From assembly GCF_902506165.1 (NCBI RefSeq), contig NZ_LR733817.1, forward strand, positions 3,457,937 to 3,521,936: DNA of 64,000 nt, written 5' to 3'. The translations under genes and the position numbers were made by a program. Below the pieces are notes generated by a model that had not been told where the DNA came from, made no database searches, and saw only the letters and a program-made list of their open reading frames with translations. The first letter of the stretch is position 1, and each line of letters starts with the position of its first letter. Source of the DNA: Bosea sp. 29B. Its GTDB lineage: Bacteria; Pseudomonadota; Alphaproteobacteria; Rhizobiales; Beijerinckiaceae. This document shows, one piece after another, positions 44,537 through 52,678 of the stretch.

Positions 44537-45543
44537 CCCATTTCTGGGCGAGCTCCGGCCATCTCCTGCTCGACCGCGAGGAAGGCGGCGGGCTCGTCGT
44601 CACCGATGATTTCCTGAAAGCCTATCTGGCGCGGCCGGAAGTGCTGCCGCCGGAAGAGGCCTGCGCAGCCGAGCGGGCGCTGCATGCCCGGCTGATGGCG
44701 CAGCCGCAGGCGGGGGTCACAGAACGCGAGGTCGCGGCCATCGCCGATGCCGATGCGCGCGAGAACTGGCGCTTCCTGCTCGGCTGGCGCGGGCGGCTGC
44801 TGGCGGCGCCGACCTTGCAGGGCGCCTATGCCGGGATCATCCGCCGCGGCGTCTCCGGCATTCCGCCGGTGTTCCTCGACCAGCTCGTCCACGTCATCCT
44901 GCGGGCCGGGCTCGACGAAGAGAGCGACCCCTTCGTGGTGCGCGCCGCCGAATGCCTGTTCCGGCCGCAGCGCGTCACCCTGCACGAGAACACGATCCTG
45001 CTCGCCGATGCCGAGATGATCGAGGGGCACGAGACCGACCGGCATGCCTCGCCCTTGCTCGCCATGCTGGGCGGTCCGGCCGTGACCTCGCTCGATATCC
45101 TCAAGCAGGCGGATGCCGACCGCTATTGGCAGCGCTCGGACGCTTTCGACATGGTGCTCGATTTGGGCGGCAAGCCCTCGGGCCGCGTCGCGCTCGGCAA
45201 GGCGATCGCGCACTGGATCCGGCAGATCCATGGTTTCGAGGTCGCGATTGAAGCCGTCGAGACTGTCCGCGATGCCGATTGGCGCTGGTTCGTCGGCCTC
45301 GATGCGCAGGCGACGGCGATCGGCAATGCACTCTGGAAGGGCGAGGCGCTTGATGAGGACAAGGCCTCGCGCCTGATCGCGCTCTATCGTCTGACATTGC
45401 CACCGGAGGTGCCGGTGCTACCGGCGGCCAAGGGGGCACCCATCTATCTGATGTTGGCAATGGACGGCGACCGGACCGTCCGGATGAAGCCGCAGAACCT
45501 GGTGACCGGCCTGCCACTCGCCGTGCACGAGATGGTGAACTGA
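44533..45543 (+). CDS. FDH-associated conserved protein (DUF6352-like)
   Basis: 336 aa, no enzymatic motif. It opens MTHFWASSGHLLLDREEGGG and has DFLKAYLARPEVLPPEEACAAERALHARLM, then LAAPTLQGAYAGIIRRG and FLDQLVHVILRAGLD, and ends PIYLMLAMDGDRTVRMKPQNLVTGLPLAVHEMVN. Homologues sit with DUF3305, DUF3306 and FDH genes (DUF6352, from memory). ATG overlaps the previous TGA by 4 bp. Probably a cytoplasmic maturation or quality-control factor; the function is not established. Confidence 0.75.
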   Translation: MTHFWASSGHLLLDREEGGGLVVTDDFLKAYLARPEVLPPEEACAAERALHARLMAQPQAGVTEREVAAIADADARENWRFLLGWRGRLLAAPTLQGAYAGIIRRGVSGIPPVFLDQLVHVILRAGLDEESDPFVVRAAECLFRPQRVTLHENTILLADAEMIEGHETDRHASPLLAMLGGPAVTSLDILKQADADRYWQRSDAFDMVLDLGGKPSGRVALGKAIAHWIRQIHGFEVAIEAVETVRDADWRWFVGLDAQATAIGNALWKGEALDEDKASRLIALYRLTLPPEVPVLPAAKGAPIYLMLAMDGDRTVRMKPQNLVTGLPLAVHEMVN

Positions 45544-45553
45544 GGACGAGGCC

Positions 45554-46060
45554 ATGCAGCAGCATCACGAGGTCGGTGTCGTGGTCGAGCGGCGCAAGCT
45601 CGATTCGCCCTGGGCCGACCATGCCTGGGCGCCGATCGCGGTGCTGCCCGAGCCGCCGCCGCTCGCGCCCTGGAGCCGGCTCGCCGGCGATGACAGGCGC
45701 GAGCGGTTCTATCTCGGTTCGGCCGTGCTGACCTTGCATTCGGTCGACACCGCCCATTTTCGCGAGAACTTCGCAACAGGCCAGGCCAGGCTCTGGGTCT
45801 CCGTCAGGCCGACCGGGATCGAGCCGGCGCTGGAGCTGGTCGGCGTCACCGCCGATCCGTCCGAGGGCGAGGTCTTCCTTGAGAATGTCGATGATATCGT
45901 CGAGGCTGTGCCGATGCCGGCCGCGATTGCTGAGGCCGTGCTCGCCTTCTTCGAGGTGCATCATGTCGAGCGCGAATTCGTCAAGCGCAAGAGGACCGAG
46001 CATGATCCGCGCAAGGGCGGATTGCGGCCGCGCCCGGGCATCGATCGCGGAGAGGATTGA
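45554..46060 (+). CDS. DUF3305 domain protein
   Basis: 168 aa. HEVGVVVERRKLDSPWADHAWAPIAVLPEPPPLAPWSRLAGDDRRERFYLGSAVLTLHSVDTAHFRENF is the DUF3305 signature, followed by LWVSVRPTGIEPALELVGVTADPSEGEVFLENVDDIVEAVPMP. Cytoplasmic, function unknown, found almost only beside DUF3306 and formate dehydrogenase genes. Preceded by GAGG; its TGA overlaps the next ATG by 1 nt (TGATG). Confidence 0.86.
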   Translation: MQQHHEVGVVVERRKLDSPWADHAWAPIAVLPEPPPLAPWSRLAGDDRRERFYLGSAVLTLHSVDTAHFRENFATGQARLWVSVRPTGIEPALELVGVTADPSEGEVFLENVDDIVEAVPMPAAIAEAVLAFFEVHHVEREFVKRKRTEHDPRKGGLRPRPGIDRGED

Positions 46061-46776
46061 TGTCACGCCCCGATGACGAGGATCAGGGCGAAGGGTTTCT
46101 CGGCCGCTGGGCGCGCCGCAAGAAAGAGGCGCAGCAGCCGGCTGTGCCGGTTGTCACAGAGTCGCCAGTTCAACCGGTTGTCTCGGCTGACCCCGCTGCG
46201 CCTGCACCAGAGCCCGAGATGGTCGAGCCGCCTTCGCTCGATCTCGTCGACAAGGATTTCGACCTCGCTCATTGGCTGAAGCAGAACGTACCCGAGGAGT
46301 GGAAGCTCAAGGCGCTGCGGCGCGCCTGGGAGAGCGATCCGATGATCTCCAGCTATCTCGACCCGGCCCGTGACTACGCGCTCGACTGGAACACGCCGGG
46401 TGGCGCGCCGGGCTATGGGCCGCTCAGCGAGTCGGACAATGTCGAGGAGATGCTGGCCAACATCTTCGGCAAGCCGCCCGAGCCGGTTGCCGACCCGACC
46501 GAGGCGGTGCGTAACGACGTCGCAGTTGTTCGACCTTCGTCTAATGACGAGAGCGGGTCTGATTCTGCTGCGGCGCAGCAGGGTTTGGCAACGGCGGCTG
46601 ACGATCCCCAGCCGGTGCGGTTGAGCGACGAGGGTGTTTCCCGAAAATCTACTGAAAATGCTGCTGAAACAGGTGGTTCTTCAGGCGGCAATTCTGTTGC
46701 AGCGCAAAAAACACCCGAAATTCCACCGTCCCAGCAACGCTCGAGACGACGCGGCGGCGGTGCGACACCGCTCTGA
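46060..46776 (+). CDS. DUF3306 domain protein
   Basis: 238 aa. EGFLGRWARRKKEA at the N-terminus and LVDKDFDLAHWLKQNVPEEWKLKALRRAWESDPMISSYLDPARDYALDWNTPGGAPGYGPL (about 68-128) define DUF3306. The last about 100 residues are disordered and rich in Ser, Pro, Glu and Gln, with a basic end (QQRSRRRGG). GC content falls in that tail. It is always paired with DUF3305 in FDH clusters. ATG at 46060 with AGAGGA upstream; last gene of the five-gene accessory operon. Confidence 0.86.
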   Translation: MSRPDDEDQGEGFLGRWARRKKEAQQPAVPVVTESPVQPVVSADPAAPAPEPEMVEPPSLDLVDKDFDLAHWLKQNVPEEWKLKALRRAWESDPMISSYLDPARDYALDWNTPGGAPGYGPLSESDNVEEMLANIFGKPPEPVADPTEAVRNDVAVVRPSSNDESGSDSAAAQQGLATAADDPQPVRLSDEGVSRKSTENAAETGGSSGGNSVAAQKTPEIPPSQQRSRRRGGGATPL

Positions 46777-46793
46777 GCTTCAGTTCAGAACAA

Positions 46794-46823
46794 TTGCAAT
46801 CTAGAACGATAAGGTCTCATTAT
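46794..46823 (+). promoter_or_regulatory. Putative sigma70-type promoter of the torD-FDH operon
   Basis: TTGCAA (46794-46799) is separated by 18 bp from CATTAT (46818-46823) in an AT-rich patch within high-GC DNA. The -10 overlaps the GATAA-N7-TTATC dyad, which would suit repression. Confidence 0.4.
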
Positions 46824-46824
46824 C
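46808..46824. promoter_or_regulatory. GATAA-N7-TTAT dyad, site 3 (torD-FDH promoter)
   Basis: GATAAGGTCTCATTATC has perfect 5-bp arms (GATAA/TTATC) and contains TCTCAT as in site 2. It lies 57 bp before the HTH-TorD start. Confidence 0.55.
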
Positions 46825-46881
46825 ACTGCATGTTCCGGCGCCTCCAGGCGTGCCGGTGCGGGATTGGAGACGCCTTCGTTC

Positions 46882-47673
46882 ATGCGGGACCAGGCTCTGG
46901 AGCGGGCGATCGAAGCGGCCGGCGGCGTGCGTGCGCTGGCGCGGGCGGTCGGCGTCTCGCAGCCGGCGATCTCGACCTGGAAGCGCGTCCCGGCGGATCG
47001 CGTGCTTTCAGTGGAAGCTCTGACAGGGGTCTCGCGAAACGACCTTCGACCTGACCTCTATCCGCACGAGCCGATCATCATCGAGGCCCCTGCGCCTGCG
47101 ATCGACGAGATCGACGCCGCCCGCGCCGAGGAGTTCGAGCTGATCGGTGCGCTGCTCTGGCGTGCTCCCACAGCCGAGACGCTGGCCGCCCTGCAGGGCC
47201 TGCGCGGCGACGCCTCGCCGCTCGGTATGGCCCATCTGGCGCTGGCCGAGGCGGCCGCCGAGGCGAGCCCCGAGCAGGTCCGCGACGAGTTCTTCCAGCT
47301 TTTCATCGGCGTCGGCCGCGGCGAGCTCCTGCCTTACGCCTCCTACTACCTCACCGGCTTCCTGCATGAGCGCCCACTGGCTCTGGTGCGCGAGGACATG
47401 GGCAAGCTCGGTCTCGCCCGGGCCGAGCGCGTCGGCGAGCCCGAAGACCATATCGCCGTGCTGATGGATATCGAGGCCAAGCTGATCCGTGGCGAGGTCT
47501 CGGGCGAGGGGGTCGACGAGGCCTCCTTCTTCGCCCGCCATATCCGGCCCTGGGCCGACCGCTTCTTCGCCGATCTCGAAACCGCCGAGACGGCGCGCTT
47601 CTACCGCGCCGTCGGCCGGGTCGGCAGCCTCTACCTTTCGATCGAGACGCAGGCCGCGAGCCTGCCCGCATGA
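46882..47673 (+). CDS. TorD-family FDH chaperone with N-terminal YdaS/Cro-like HTH domain
   Basis: 263 aa. Residues 1-60 (QALERAIEAAGGVRALARAVGVSQPAISTWKRVPADRV, then LTGVSRNDLRPDLYP) form a Cro/YdaS-type helix-turn-helix: a helix, ARAVGVSQPAISTWKR recognition unit and a C-terminal LRPDLYP typical of YdaS. Residues about 80-258 are an all-helical TorD/DmsD fold (ELIGALLWRAP, FFQLFIGVGRGELLPYASYYLTGFLHERPL, EDHIAVLMDIEAKLI). TorD proteins guard Tat molybdoenzymes until the cofactor is inserted. ATG at 46882; a TTG at 46864 is an alternative. First gene of the FDH operon. Confidence 0.88.
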   Translation: MRDQALERAIEAAGGVRALARAVGVSQPAISTWKRVPADRVLSVEALTGVSRNDLRPDLYPHEPIIIEAPAPAIDEIDAARAEEFELIGALLWRAPTAETLAALQGLRGDASPLGMAHLALAEAAAEASPEQVRDEFFQLFIGVGRGELLPYASYYLTGFLHERPLALVREDMGKLGLARAERVGEPEDHIAVLMDIEAKLIRGEVSGEGVDEASFFARHIRPWADRFFADLETAETARFYRAVGRVGSLYLSIETQAASLPA

Positions 47674-47696
47674 TTTACGGCACGGAGGAGACGACG

Positions 47697-47891
47697 ATGT
47701 CGCAGAAGAGCAAGGAGACGGCTCTCGACCGCCGCAACTTCTTCAAGGCGCTCGGCGCCGGCGCGACGGTGGCCGTCGCTCCCGTCGCGATCACGCCTGC
47801 CGCCGCCGTCGACCCCGGCAAGGACGAGACGAAGGCGCGCTATCGCGAGAGCGAGCACGTCAAGGACTTCTACCGCGTCAACCGTTACTGA
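47697..47891 (+). CDS. Small Tat-signal protein of the formate dehydrogenase region
   Basis: 64 residues: KETALDRRNFFKALGAGATVAVAPVAITPAAA is a twin-arginine signal (RRNFFK at about 13-18), followed by a short hydrophilic tail ending VKDFYRVNRY. This is the small protein that precedes FDH alpha in many proteobacteria (formate dehydrogenase region Tat target family); its role is not established. The ATG at 47697 with GGAGGAG upstream is preferred to a start 9 codons earlier inside the preceding gene. Confidence 0.9.
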   Translation: MSQKSKETALDRRNFFKALGAGATVAVAPVAITPAAAVDPGKDETKARYRESEHVKDFYRVNRY

Positions 47892-47903
47892 GGAGGCGGC
47901 GTC

Positions 47904-50882
47904 ATGCTGATCAAGCGTAAATCCGCCGACGTCCAGCGCGGCCGCCTGCAGAGCGCCCTTGGAGGCCTCGCCTCCGGCGTGATGGATCGCCGCTCCTTCC
48001 TGCGCCGCTCCGGCCTGGTCGCCGGCGGTGTCGCGGCCGCTGGCGCGCTGCAGATCGGCGCCGTTCGCAAGGCCGAGGCCGCCGAGCTCGGCCCGGCCAC
48101 CGGCACCAAGGTCGTCAAGAACATCTGCACGCATTGCTCGGTGGGCTGCACTGTCCGCGCCGAGGTCAACAACGGCGTCTGGGTCGGCCAGGAGCCGGCC
48201 TGGGAAAGCCCGATCAATCGCGGCAGCCATTGCGCCAAGGGTGCCTCGGTGCGCGAGCTCGTCCATGGCGACCGCCGCATCAAGTACCCGATGAAGCTGG
48301 TCGACGGGCAATGGCAGCGCCTGTCCTGGGACCAGGCGGTCAACGAGATCGGCGACAAGATGATGGAGATCCGGGCCAAGTCCGGCGCGGATTCCGTCTA
48401 TCTGCTCGGCTCGGCCAAGTTCTCCAATGAAGGCTCCTACCTGTTCCGCAAGTTTGCAGCCTTCTGGGGCACCAACAACGTCGACCATCAGGCGCGCATC
48501 TGCCACTCGACCACGGTCGCGGGCGTCGCGAACGTCTGGGGCTACGGCGCCATGACCAATTCCTACAACGACATCCGCAATTCGAAGACCGTGCTGTTCA
48601 TGGGCTCGAACGCGGCCGAGGCGCATCCGGTCTCGATGCAGCACATCCTGACCGGCAAGGAGCAGCAGCGCGCCAACGTCATCGTCTTCGATCCGCGCCT
48701 GACCCGCACTGCGGCGCACGCCACCGATTATGTCCGCTTCCGCTCCGGCACCGACATCGCGGTGATCTGGGGCTTGATGTGGCACATCTTCAAGAACGGC
48801 TGGGAGGACAAGGCCTTCATCGCGGCGCGCGTCCACGGCATGGACGACGTCCGCAAGGAGGTCGAGAAATACGATCCCAAGACGGTCGAGGACATCACCG
48901 GCGTCCCCGGCGAGCAGATGAAGCGCGTCGCCCAGACCTTCGCCACGGTGAAGCCGGCGACCTTCGTCTGGTGCATGGGCGTGACCCAGCACTCGGTCGG
49001 CACGGCCAATGTCCGCGCCATCTGCACGCTCCTGCTGGCGACCGGCAATGTCGGCGCGCGCGGCACCGGCGCCAACATCTTCCGCGGCCACTGCAACGTC
49101 CAGGGCGCGACCGACTTCGGCTTGGATATCTCGAACCTGCCTTGCTATTACGGCCTGGTCGAAGGCGCCTGGCGCCATTGGGCCCGCGTCTGGGGCGTCG
49201 ATTACGACTATTTCGTCTCGCGCTTTGACGAGGTTCCGGCCAAGGGCGGCCGCGCTGCACGCACCCGCAAGCAGAACATGGAGACCTCTGGCCACACCTC
49301 GACCCGCTGGTTCGATGCAGCCAATCTGCCGGCCGAGCAGGTCGATCAGAAGGACAATCTCAAGGCCATGTTCGTCATGGGCCATGGCGGCAACACCATC
49401 CCGCGCATGCCCGATGCCGTGAAAGGCCTCGAGAAGCTTGAGCTGCTCGTGGTCTGCGATCCGCACCCGACCAATTTCGTCTCGCTCGGCGGGCGCAAGA
49501 ACGGCACTTACATCCTGCCGATCTGCACCCAGTTCGAGACCTCGGGCTCGCGCACCTGCTCCAACCGCTCGGTGCAATGGGGCGAGAAGGTCGTCGAACC
49601 GATCTTCGAATCCGCCAGCGACTATGCGGTCATCTATAAATTCTCGCAGAAGCTCGGCTTCGCCACCGAGATGTTCCGGCCCTACGAGATGGTTCAGGGC
49701 AAGATCGGGCTGGAGCCGACGGCTGAATCGATCCTCAGGGAGATCAACCGCGGCGGCTGGTCGACCGGCTATACTGGTCAGTCGCCCGAGCGCCTGAAGC
49801 TGCACATGGCGAACCAGGACAAGTTCGACATCGTGACGTTGCGCGGCGCCAAGGGCTCGCCGGTCGAGAACGATTTCTACGGCCTGCCCTGGCCGTGCTG
49901 GGGCACGCCCGAATACAAGCACCCGGGCACGCACATCCTCTACAATACCTCGCTCGCGGCCAAGGATGGCGGCGGCACCTTCCGCCCGCGTTTCGGCCTC
50001 ACCCGCGAGCGCACGTTGCCCGATGGCAGCAAGGTCGAGGACACCCTGCTCGCCGAGGGTGGCTCCTACTCGCTGAACTCGGACATCAAGGATGGCTACC
50101 CCGAGTTCACCATGGGGGTGCTGAAGAAGCTCGGCTGGGACAAGGACCTGACGCCGGCGGAGCTGGCGACGATCTCCTGGATCGGCGGCAACACGATCGA
50201 CACCGTCTCCTGGTCGACCGACCTGTCGGGCGGCATCCAGCGCGTCGCGATGGAGCATGGCTGCGTGCCCTACGGCAACGGCAAGGCCAGAGCCAATGCC
50301 TGGAATCTGCCTGATCCGGTGCCGGTCCACCGCGAGCCTATCTATTCGCCGCGCGTCGATCTCGTGGCGAAATGGCCGGCCAGGCCGGACGAACGCACGC
50401 TGCGCATCCCGAACCTGCACACCTCCGTGCAGAAGGCGGCGGTCGAGAAGGGCATCGCCAAGTCGTTCCCGATCGTGCTGACCTCCGGCCGCCTCGTCGA
50501 ATACGAGGGCGGCGGCGAGGAGACGCGCTCGAACAAGTGGCTGGCCGAGCTGCAGCAGGACATGTTCGTCGAGATCAACACGGCGGATGCGGCCGAGCGC
50601 GGCATCAGGGACGGTGCGATGGTCTGGGTCACCGGCCCGGAGAACAACTCCAAGGCCAGGGTCAAGGCGCTGGTCACCGAGCGGGTCGGCAAGGGCGCGG
50701 CCTTCATGCCCTTCCATTTCGGCGGCTTCTTCCAGGGCGTCGACCAGCGCGGCAACTACCCCAAGGGGCTGGATCCGATCGTGCTCGGCGAGTCCGTCAA
50801 CACGATCACCACCTATGGCTACGACCCCGTGACCGCCATGCACGAAGGCAAGGTCACGCTCTGCCAGATCGCGGCGGCGTGA
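47904..50882 (+). CDS. fdoG: Formate dehydrogenase alpha subunit (bis-MGD, periplasmic)
   Basis: 992-residue molybdopterin oxidoreductase oxidising formate to CO2. A Tat motif DRRSFLRRSG (28-37) directs export. The N-terminal 4Fe-4S cluster uses Cys75, Cys78, Cys82 and Cys110 (NICTHCSVGC...SHC). Cys200 in DHQARICHSTTVAGVA takes the place of the E. coli selenocysteine as Mo/W ligand, with the conserved His201 next to it. Later motifs include NDIRNSKTVLFMGSNAAEAHPV and FFPMHFGG-like AFMPFHFGGFFQG. No UGA is needed. 14 bp before the beta subunit. Confidence 0.95.
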   Translation: MLIKRKSADVQRGRLQSALGGLASGVMDRRSFLRRSGLVAGGVAAAGALQIGAVRKAEAAELGPATGTKVVKNICTHCSVGCTVRAEVNNGVWVGQEPAWESPINRGSHCAKGASVRELVHGDRRIKYPMKLVDGQWQRLSWDQAVNEIGDKMMEIRAKSGADSVYLLGSAKFSNEGSYLFRKFAAFWGTNNVDHQARICHSTTVAGVANVWGYGAMTNSYNDIRNSKTVLFMGSNAAEAHPVSMQHILTGKEQQRANVIVFDPRLTRTAAHATDYVRFRSGTDIAVIWGLMWHIFKNGWEDKAFIAARVHGMDDVRKEVEKYDPKTVEDITGVPGEQMKRVAQTFATVKPATFVWCMGVTQHSVGTANVRAICTLLLATGNVGARGTGANIFRGHCNVQGATDFGLDISNLPCYYGLVEGAWRHWARVWGVDYDYFVSRFDEVPAKGGRAARTRKQNMETSGHTSTRWFDAANLPAEQVDQKDNLKAMFVMGHGGNTIPRMPDAVKGLEKLELLVVCDPHPTNFVSLGGRKNGTYILPICTQFETSGSRTCSNRSVQWGEKVVEPIFESASDYAVIYKFSQKLGFATEMFRPYEMVQGKIGLEPTAESILREINRGGWSTGYTGQSPERLKLHMANQDKFDIVTLRGAKGSPVENDFYGLPWPCWGTPEYKHPGTHILYNTSLAAKDGGGTFRPRFGLTRERTLPDGSKVEDTLLAEGGSYSLNSDIKDGYPEFTMGVLKKLGWDKDLTPAELATISWIGGNTIDTVSWSTDLSGGIQRVAMEHGCVPYGNGKARANAWNLPDPVPVHREPIYSPRVDLVAKWPARPDERTLRIPNLHTSVQKAAVEKGIAKSFPIVLTSGRLVEYEGGGEETRSNKWLAELQQDMFVEINTADAAERGIRDGAMVWVTGPENNSKARVKALVTERVGKGAAFMPFHFGGFFQGVDQRGNYPKGLDPIVLGESVNTITTYGYDPVTAMHEGKVTLCQIAAA

Positions 50883-50896
50883 GGAGGAACTGAACC

Positions 50897-51493
50897 ATGG
50901 CCCGGATGAAATTCCTCTGCGACGCCGACCGCTGCATCGAGTGCAACGCCTGCGTCACCGCCTGCAAGAACGAGAACGACGTGCCCTGGGGCATCAACCG
51001 CCGGCGCGTCGTCACCATCAATGACGGCAAGCCCGGCGAGCGCTCGGTCTCAATGGCCTGCATGCACTGCACCGACGCGCCCTGCGCCGCGGTCTGCCCG
51101 GTCGACTGCTTCTACACCACGGCCGATGCGGTGGTGCTGCACAACAAGGACCTGTGCATCGGCTGCGGCTACTGCTTCTACGCCTGCCCGTTCGGCGCCC
51201 CGCAATATCCGAAGGTCAGCAACTTCGGCTCGCGCGGCAAGATGGACAAGTGCACCTACTGCTCCGGCGGACCGGAGGTCGACCTCTCGCCGGCCGAGTA
51301 CCAGAAATACGGCTCGAACCGTCTTGCCGAAGGCAAGCTGCCGCTCTGCGCCGAGATGTGCTCGACCAAGTCGCTCCTCGCCGGCGACGGCGAGGTGATC
51401 GCGCAGATCTACAAGGAACGGGTGGTCAAGCGCGGCTACGGCTCGGGAGCCTGGGGTTGGCAGACGGCCTACCGGGAAACCATCACGATCTGA
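50897..51493 (+). CDS. fdh3B: Formate dehydrogenase beta (iron-sulfur) subunit
   Basis: 198 residues with four 4Fe-4S motifs: CIECNACVTACKNE, CMHCTDAPCAAVCPVDC, CIGCGYCFYACPFGAPQYP, and KCTYC with LPLCAEMC. It transfers electrons from FDH alpha to the cytochrome b subunit. E. coli FdoH/FdnH carry an extra C-terminal membrane helix; this protein ends at YRETITI without one, as in the three-subunit fdh3 type. GGAGGAACTG precedes the ATG. Confidence 0.94.
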   Translation: MARMKFLCDADRCIECNACVTACKNENDVPWGINRRRVVTINDGKPGERSVSMACMHCTDAPCAAVCPVDCFYTTADAVVLHNKDLCIGCGYCFYACPFGAPQYPKVSNFGSRGKMDKCTYCSGGPEVDLSPAEYQKYGSNRLAEGKLPLCAEMCSTKSLLAGDGEVIAQIYKERVVKRGYGSGAWGWQTAYRETITI

Positions 51494-51579
51494 GCTGGGG
51501 GAGGGGGGCGCATCACGACTCGAAAAGGGTCGGGTGCGTTTCTCCCTAGGTCGATACCGCCTTCGCAAAGGATGCCGCC

Positions 51580-52584
51580 ATGTCGCTCCGCGCTCATCTC
51601 CGCTTCCTGGTCACGGCGCTGCTACTGGCCGTCGCGGTCGGCTTTGCTCAGCCCGGCACGGCCCAGCAGGTCAATCCGACCGCCGACTCGGTCAAGGAAA
51701 AGCAGTTCCTCGACGCGCTGAAGGGTAACCCCTCGGCCGAGTTGCAGGGCCGCATCACGATTCCCGACACCAAGGCGGCGACGCTGGAGCGGCCGGCAGG
51801 GCGCGAATGGCGCGCCTTCCATCAGAACACCATGACCAAGATCGGCGCGGTTTCCGTGCTCGGCATGCTGATCGTGCTGATCGCCTTCTACCTCATTCGC
51901 GGCCGCATTCGGATCGAGAGTGGCCCGTCCGGGCAGACCCTGACGCGCTTCAACGGCTTCGAGCGCTTCATGCACTGGCTCACCGCCGCCTGCTTCATCG
52001 TGCTGGCGCTGTCGGGTCTGAATGTCACCTTCGGCAAGGCGCTGCTGCTGCCGCTCATCGGCCCGGAGGCCTTCACCAATATCTCGATCGCGGCGAAATG
52101 GGCCCATAACTATCTCGCCTGGCCGTTCATGCTCGGCATCGCCCTGATGCTCCTGGTCTGGATCAAGGACAATATCCCGTCGATGATCGACGTCCGCTGG
52201 TTTGCGGCCGGCGGCGGCATCGTCGGCAAGGGCCACCCGCCGGCGAAGCGCTTCAATGGCGGCCAGAAGATCGTGTTCTGGACCGTCGTCCTCGGCGGTG
52301 CAGCGCTCTCGGTCTCCGGCATCTATCTGCTCTTCCCCGCGACGGCCGGCGGCGTGCTCAACCTGCAATTCTGGAACGTGGTCCACGGCATCGTCGGCGT
52401 GCTGATGATCGCCGCTATCCTCGCCCACATCTATATCGGCACCGTCGGCATGGAGGGCGCCTTCGACGCGATGGGCTCCGGCGAGGTCGATCTCAACTGG
52501 GCCAGGGAGCACCATTCGCTCTGGGTCGCCGAGGAGATGAAGAAGGGGCACGTCCATGACGGCAAGCTGCAGCCGGCGGAGTGA
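51580..52584 (+). CDS. fdoI: Formate dehydrogenase gamma subunit (cytochrome b556)
   Basis: 334-residue membrane subunit. A signal-like helix (FLVTALLLAVAVGFAQPGTAQ) and a periplasmic segment of about 60 residues precede TM segments KIGAVSVLGMLIVLIAFYLI, FMHWLTAACFIVLALSGLNVTF, YLAWPFMLGIALMLLVWI, IVFWTVVLGGAALSVSGIYLLFP and VVHGIVGVLMIAAILAHIYIG. His residues in RFMHWL, WAHNY, VVHG and AHIY are the likely haem b ligands. It passes electrons to quinone. Longer than E. coli FdoI (211 aa), as usual in alphaproteobacteria. Last FDH subunit before a strong terminator. Confidence 0.93.
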   Translation: MSLRAHLRFLVTALLLAVAVGFAQPGTAQQVNPTADSVKEKQFLDALKGNPSAELQGRITIPDTKAATLERPAGREWRAFHQNTMTKIGAVSVLGMLIVLIAFYLIRGRIRIESGPSGQTLTRFNGFERFMHWLTAACFIVLALSGLNVTFGKALLLPLIGPEAFTNISIAAKWAHNYLAWPFMLGIALMLLVWIKDNIPSMIDVRWFAAGGGIVGKGHPPAKRFNGGQKIVFWTVVLGGAALSVSGIYLLFPATAGGVLNLQFWNVVHGIVGVLMIAAILAHIYIGTVGMEGAFDAMGSGEVDLNWAREHHSLWVAEEMKKGHVHDGKLQPAE

Positions 52585-52627
52585 GCTTTTGCCGCGCTTG
52601 ACCGGCTGACGGCATTTGCACGATGAC

Positions 52628-52662
52628 AGCCGGGCGCGTCTCGCGCCCGGCTTTGTGTTTTT
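52628..52662 (+). terminator. Rho-independent terminator of the FDH operon
   Basis: A perfect 11-bp stem (AGCCGGGCGCG with CGCGCCCGGCT), TCT loop, then TTGTGTTTTT. It separates fdoI from mobB, so mobB-moeA need read-through or their own promoter. Confidence 0.88.
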
Positions 52663-52678
52663 GAGGATGTCGTTGTCG

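Noticed and set aside
48489..48510. Possible selenocysteine site in FDH alpha
   Set aside because: The codon at the active site is a Cys codon in RICHSTT, and the frame has no internal UGA.
47631..50843. 1070-residue minus-strand open frame opposite FDH alpha
   Set aside because: Very long but without any recognisable domain. It mirrors the codon bias of the FDH alpha gene on the other strand.
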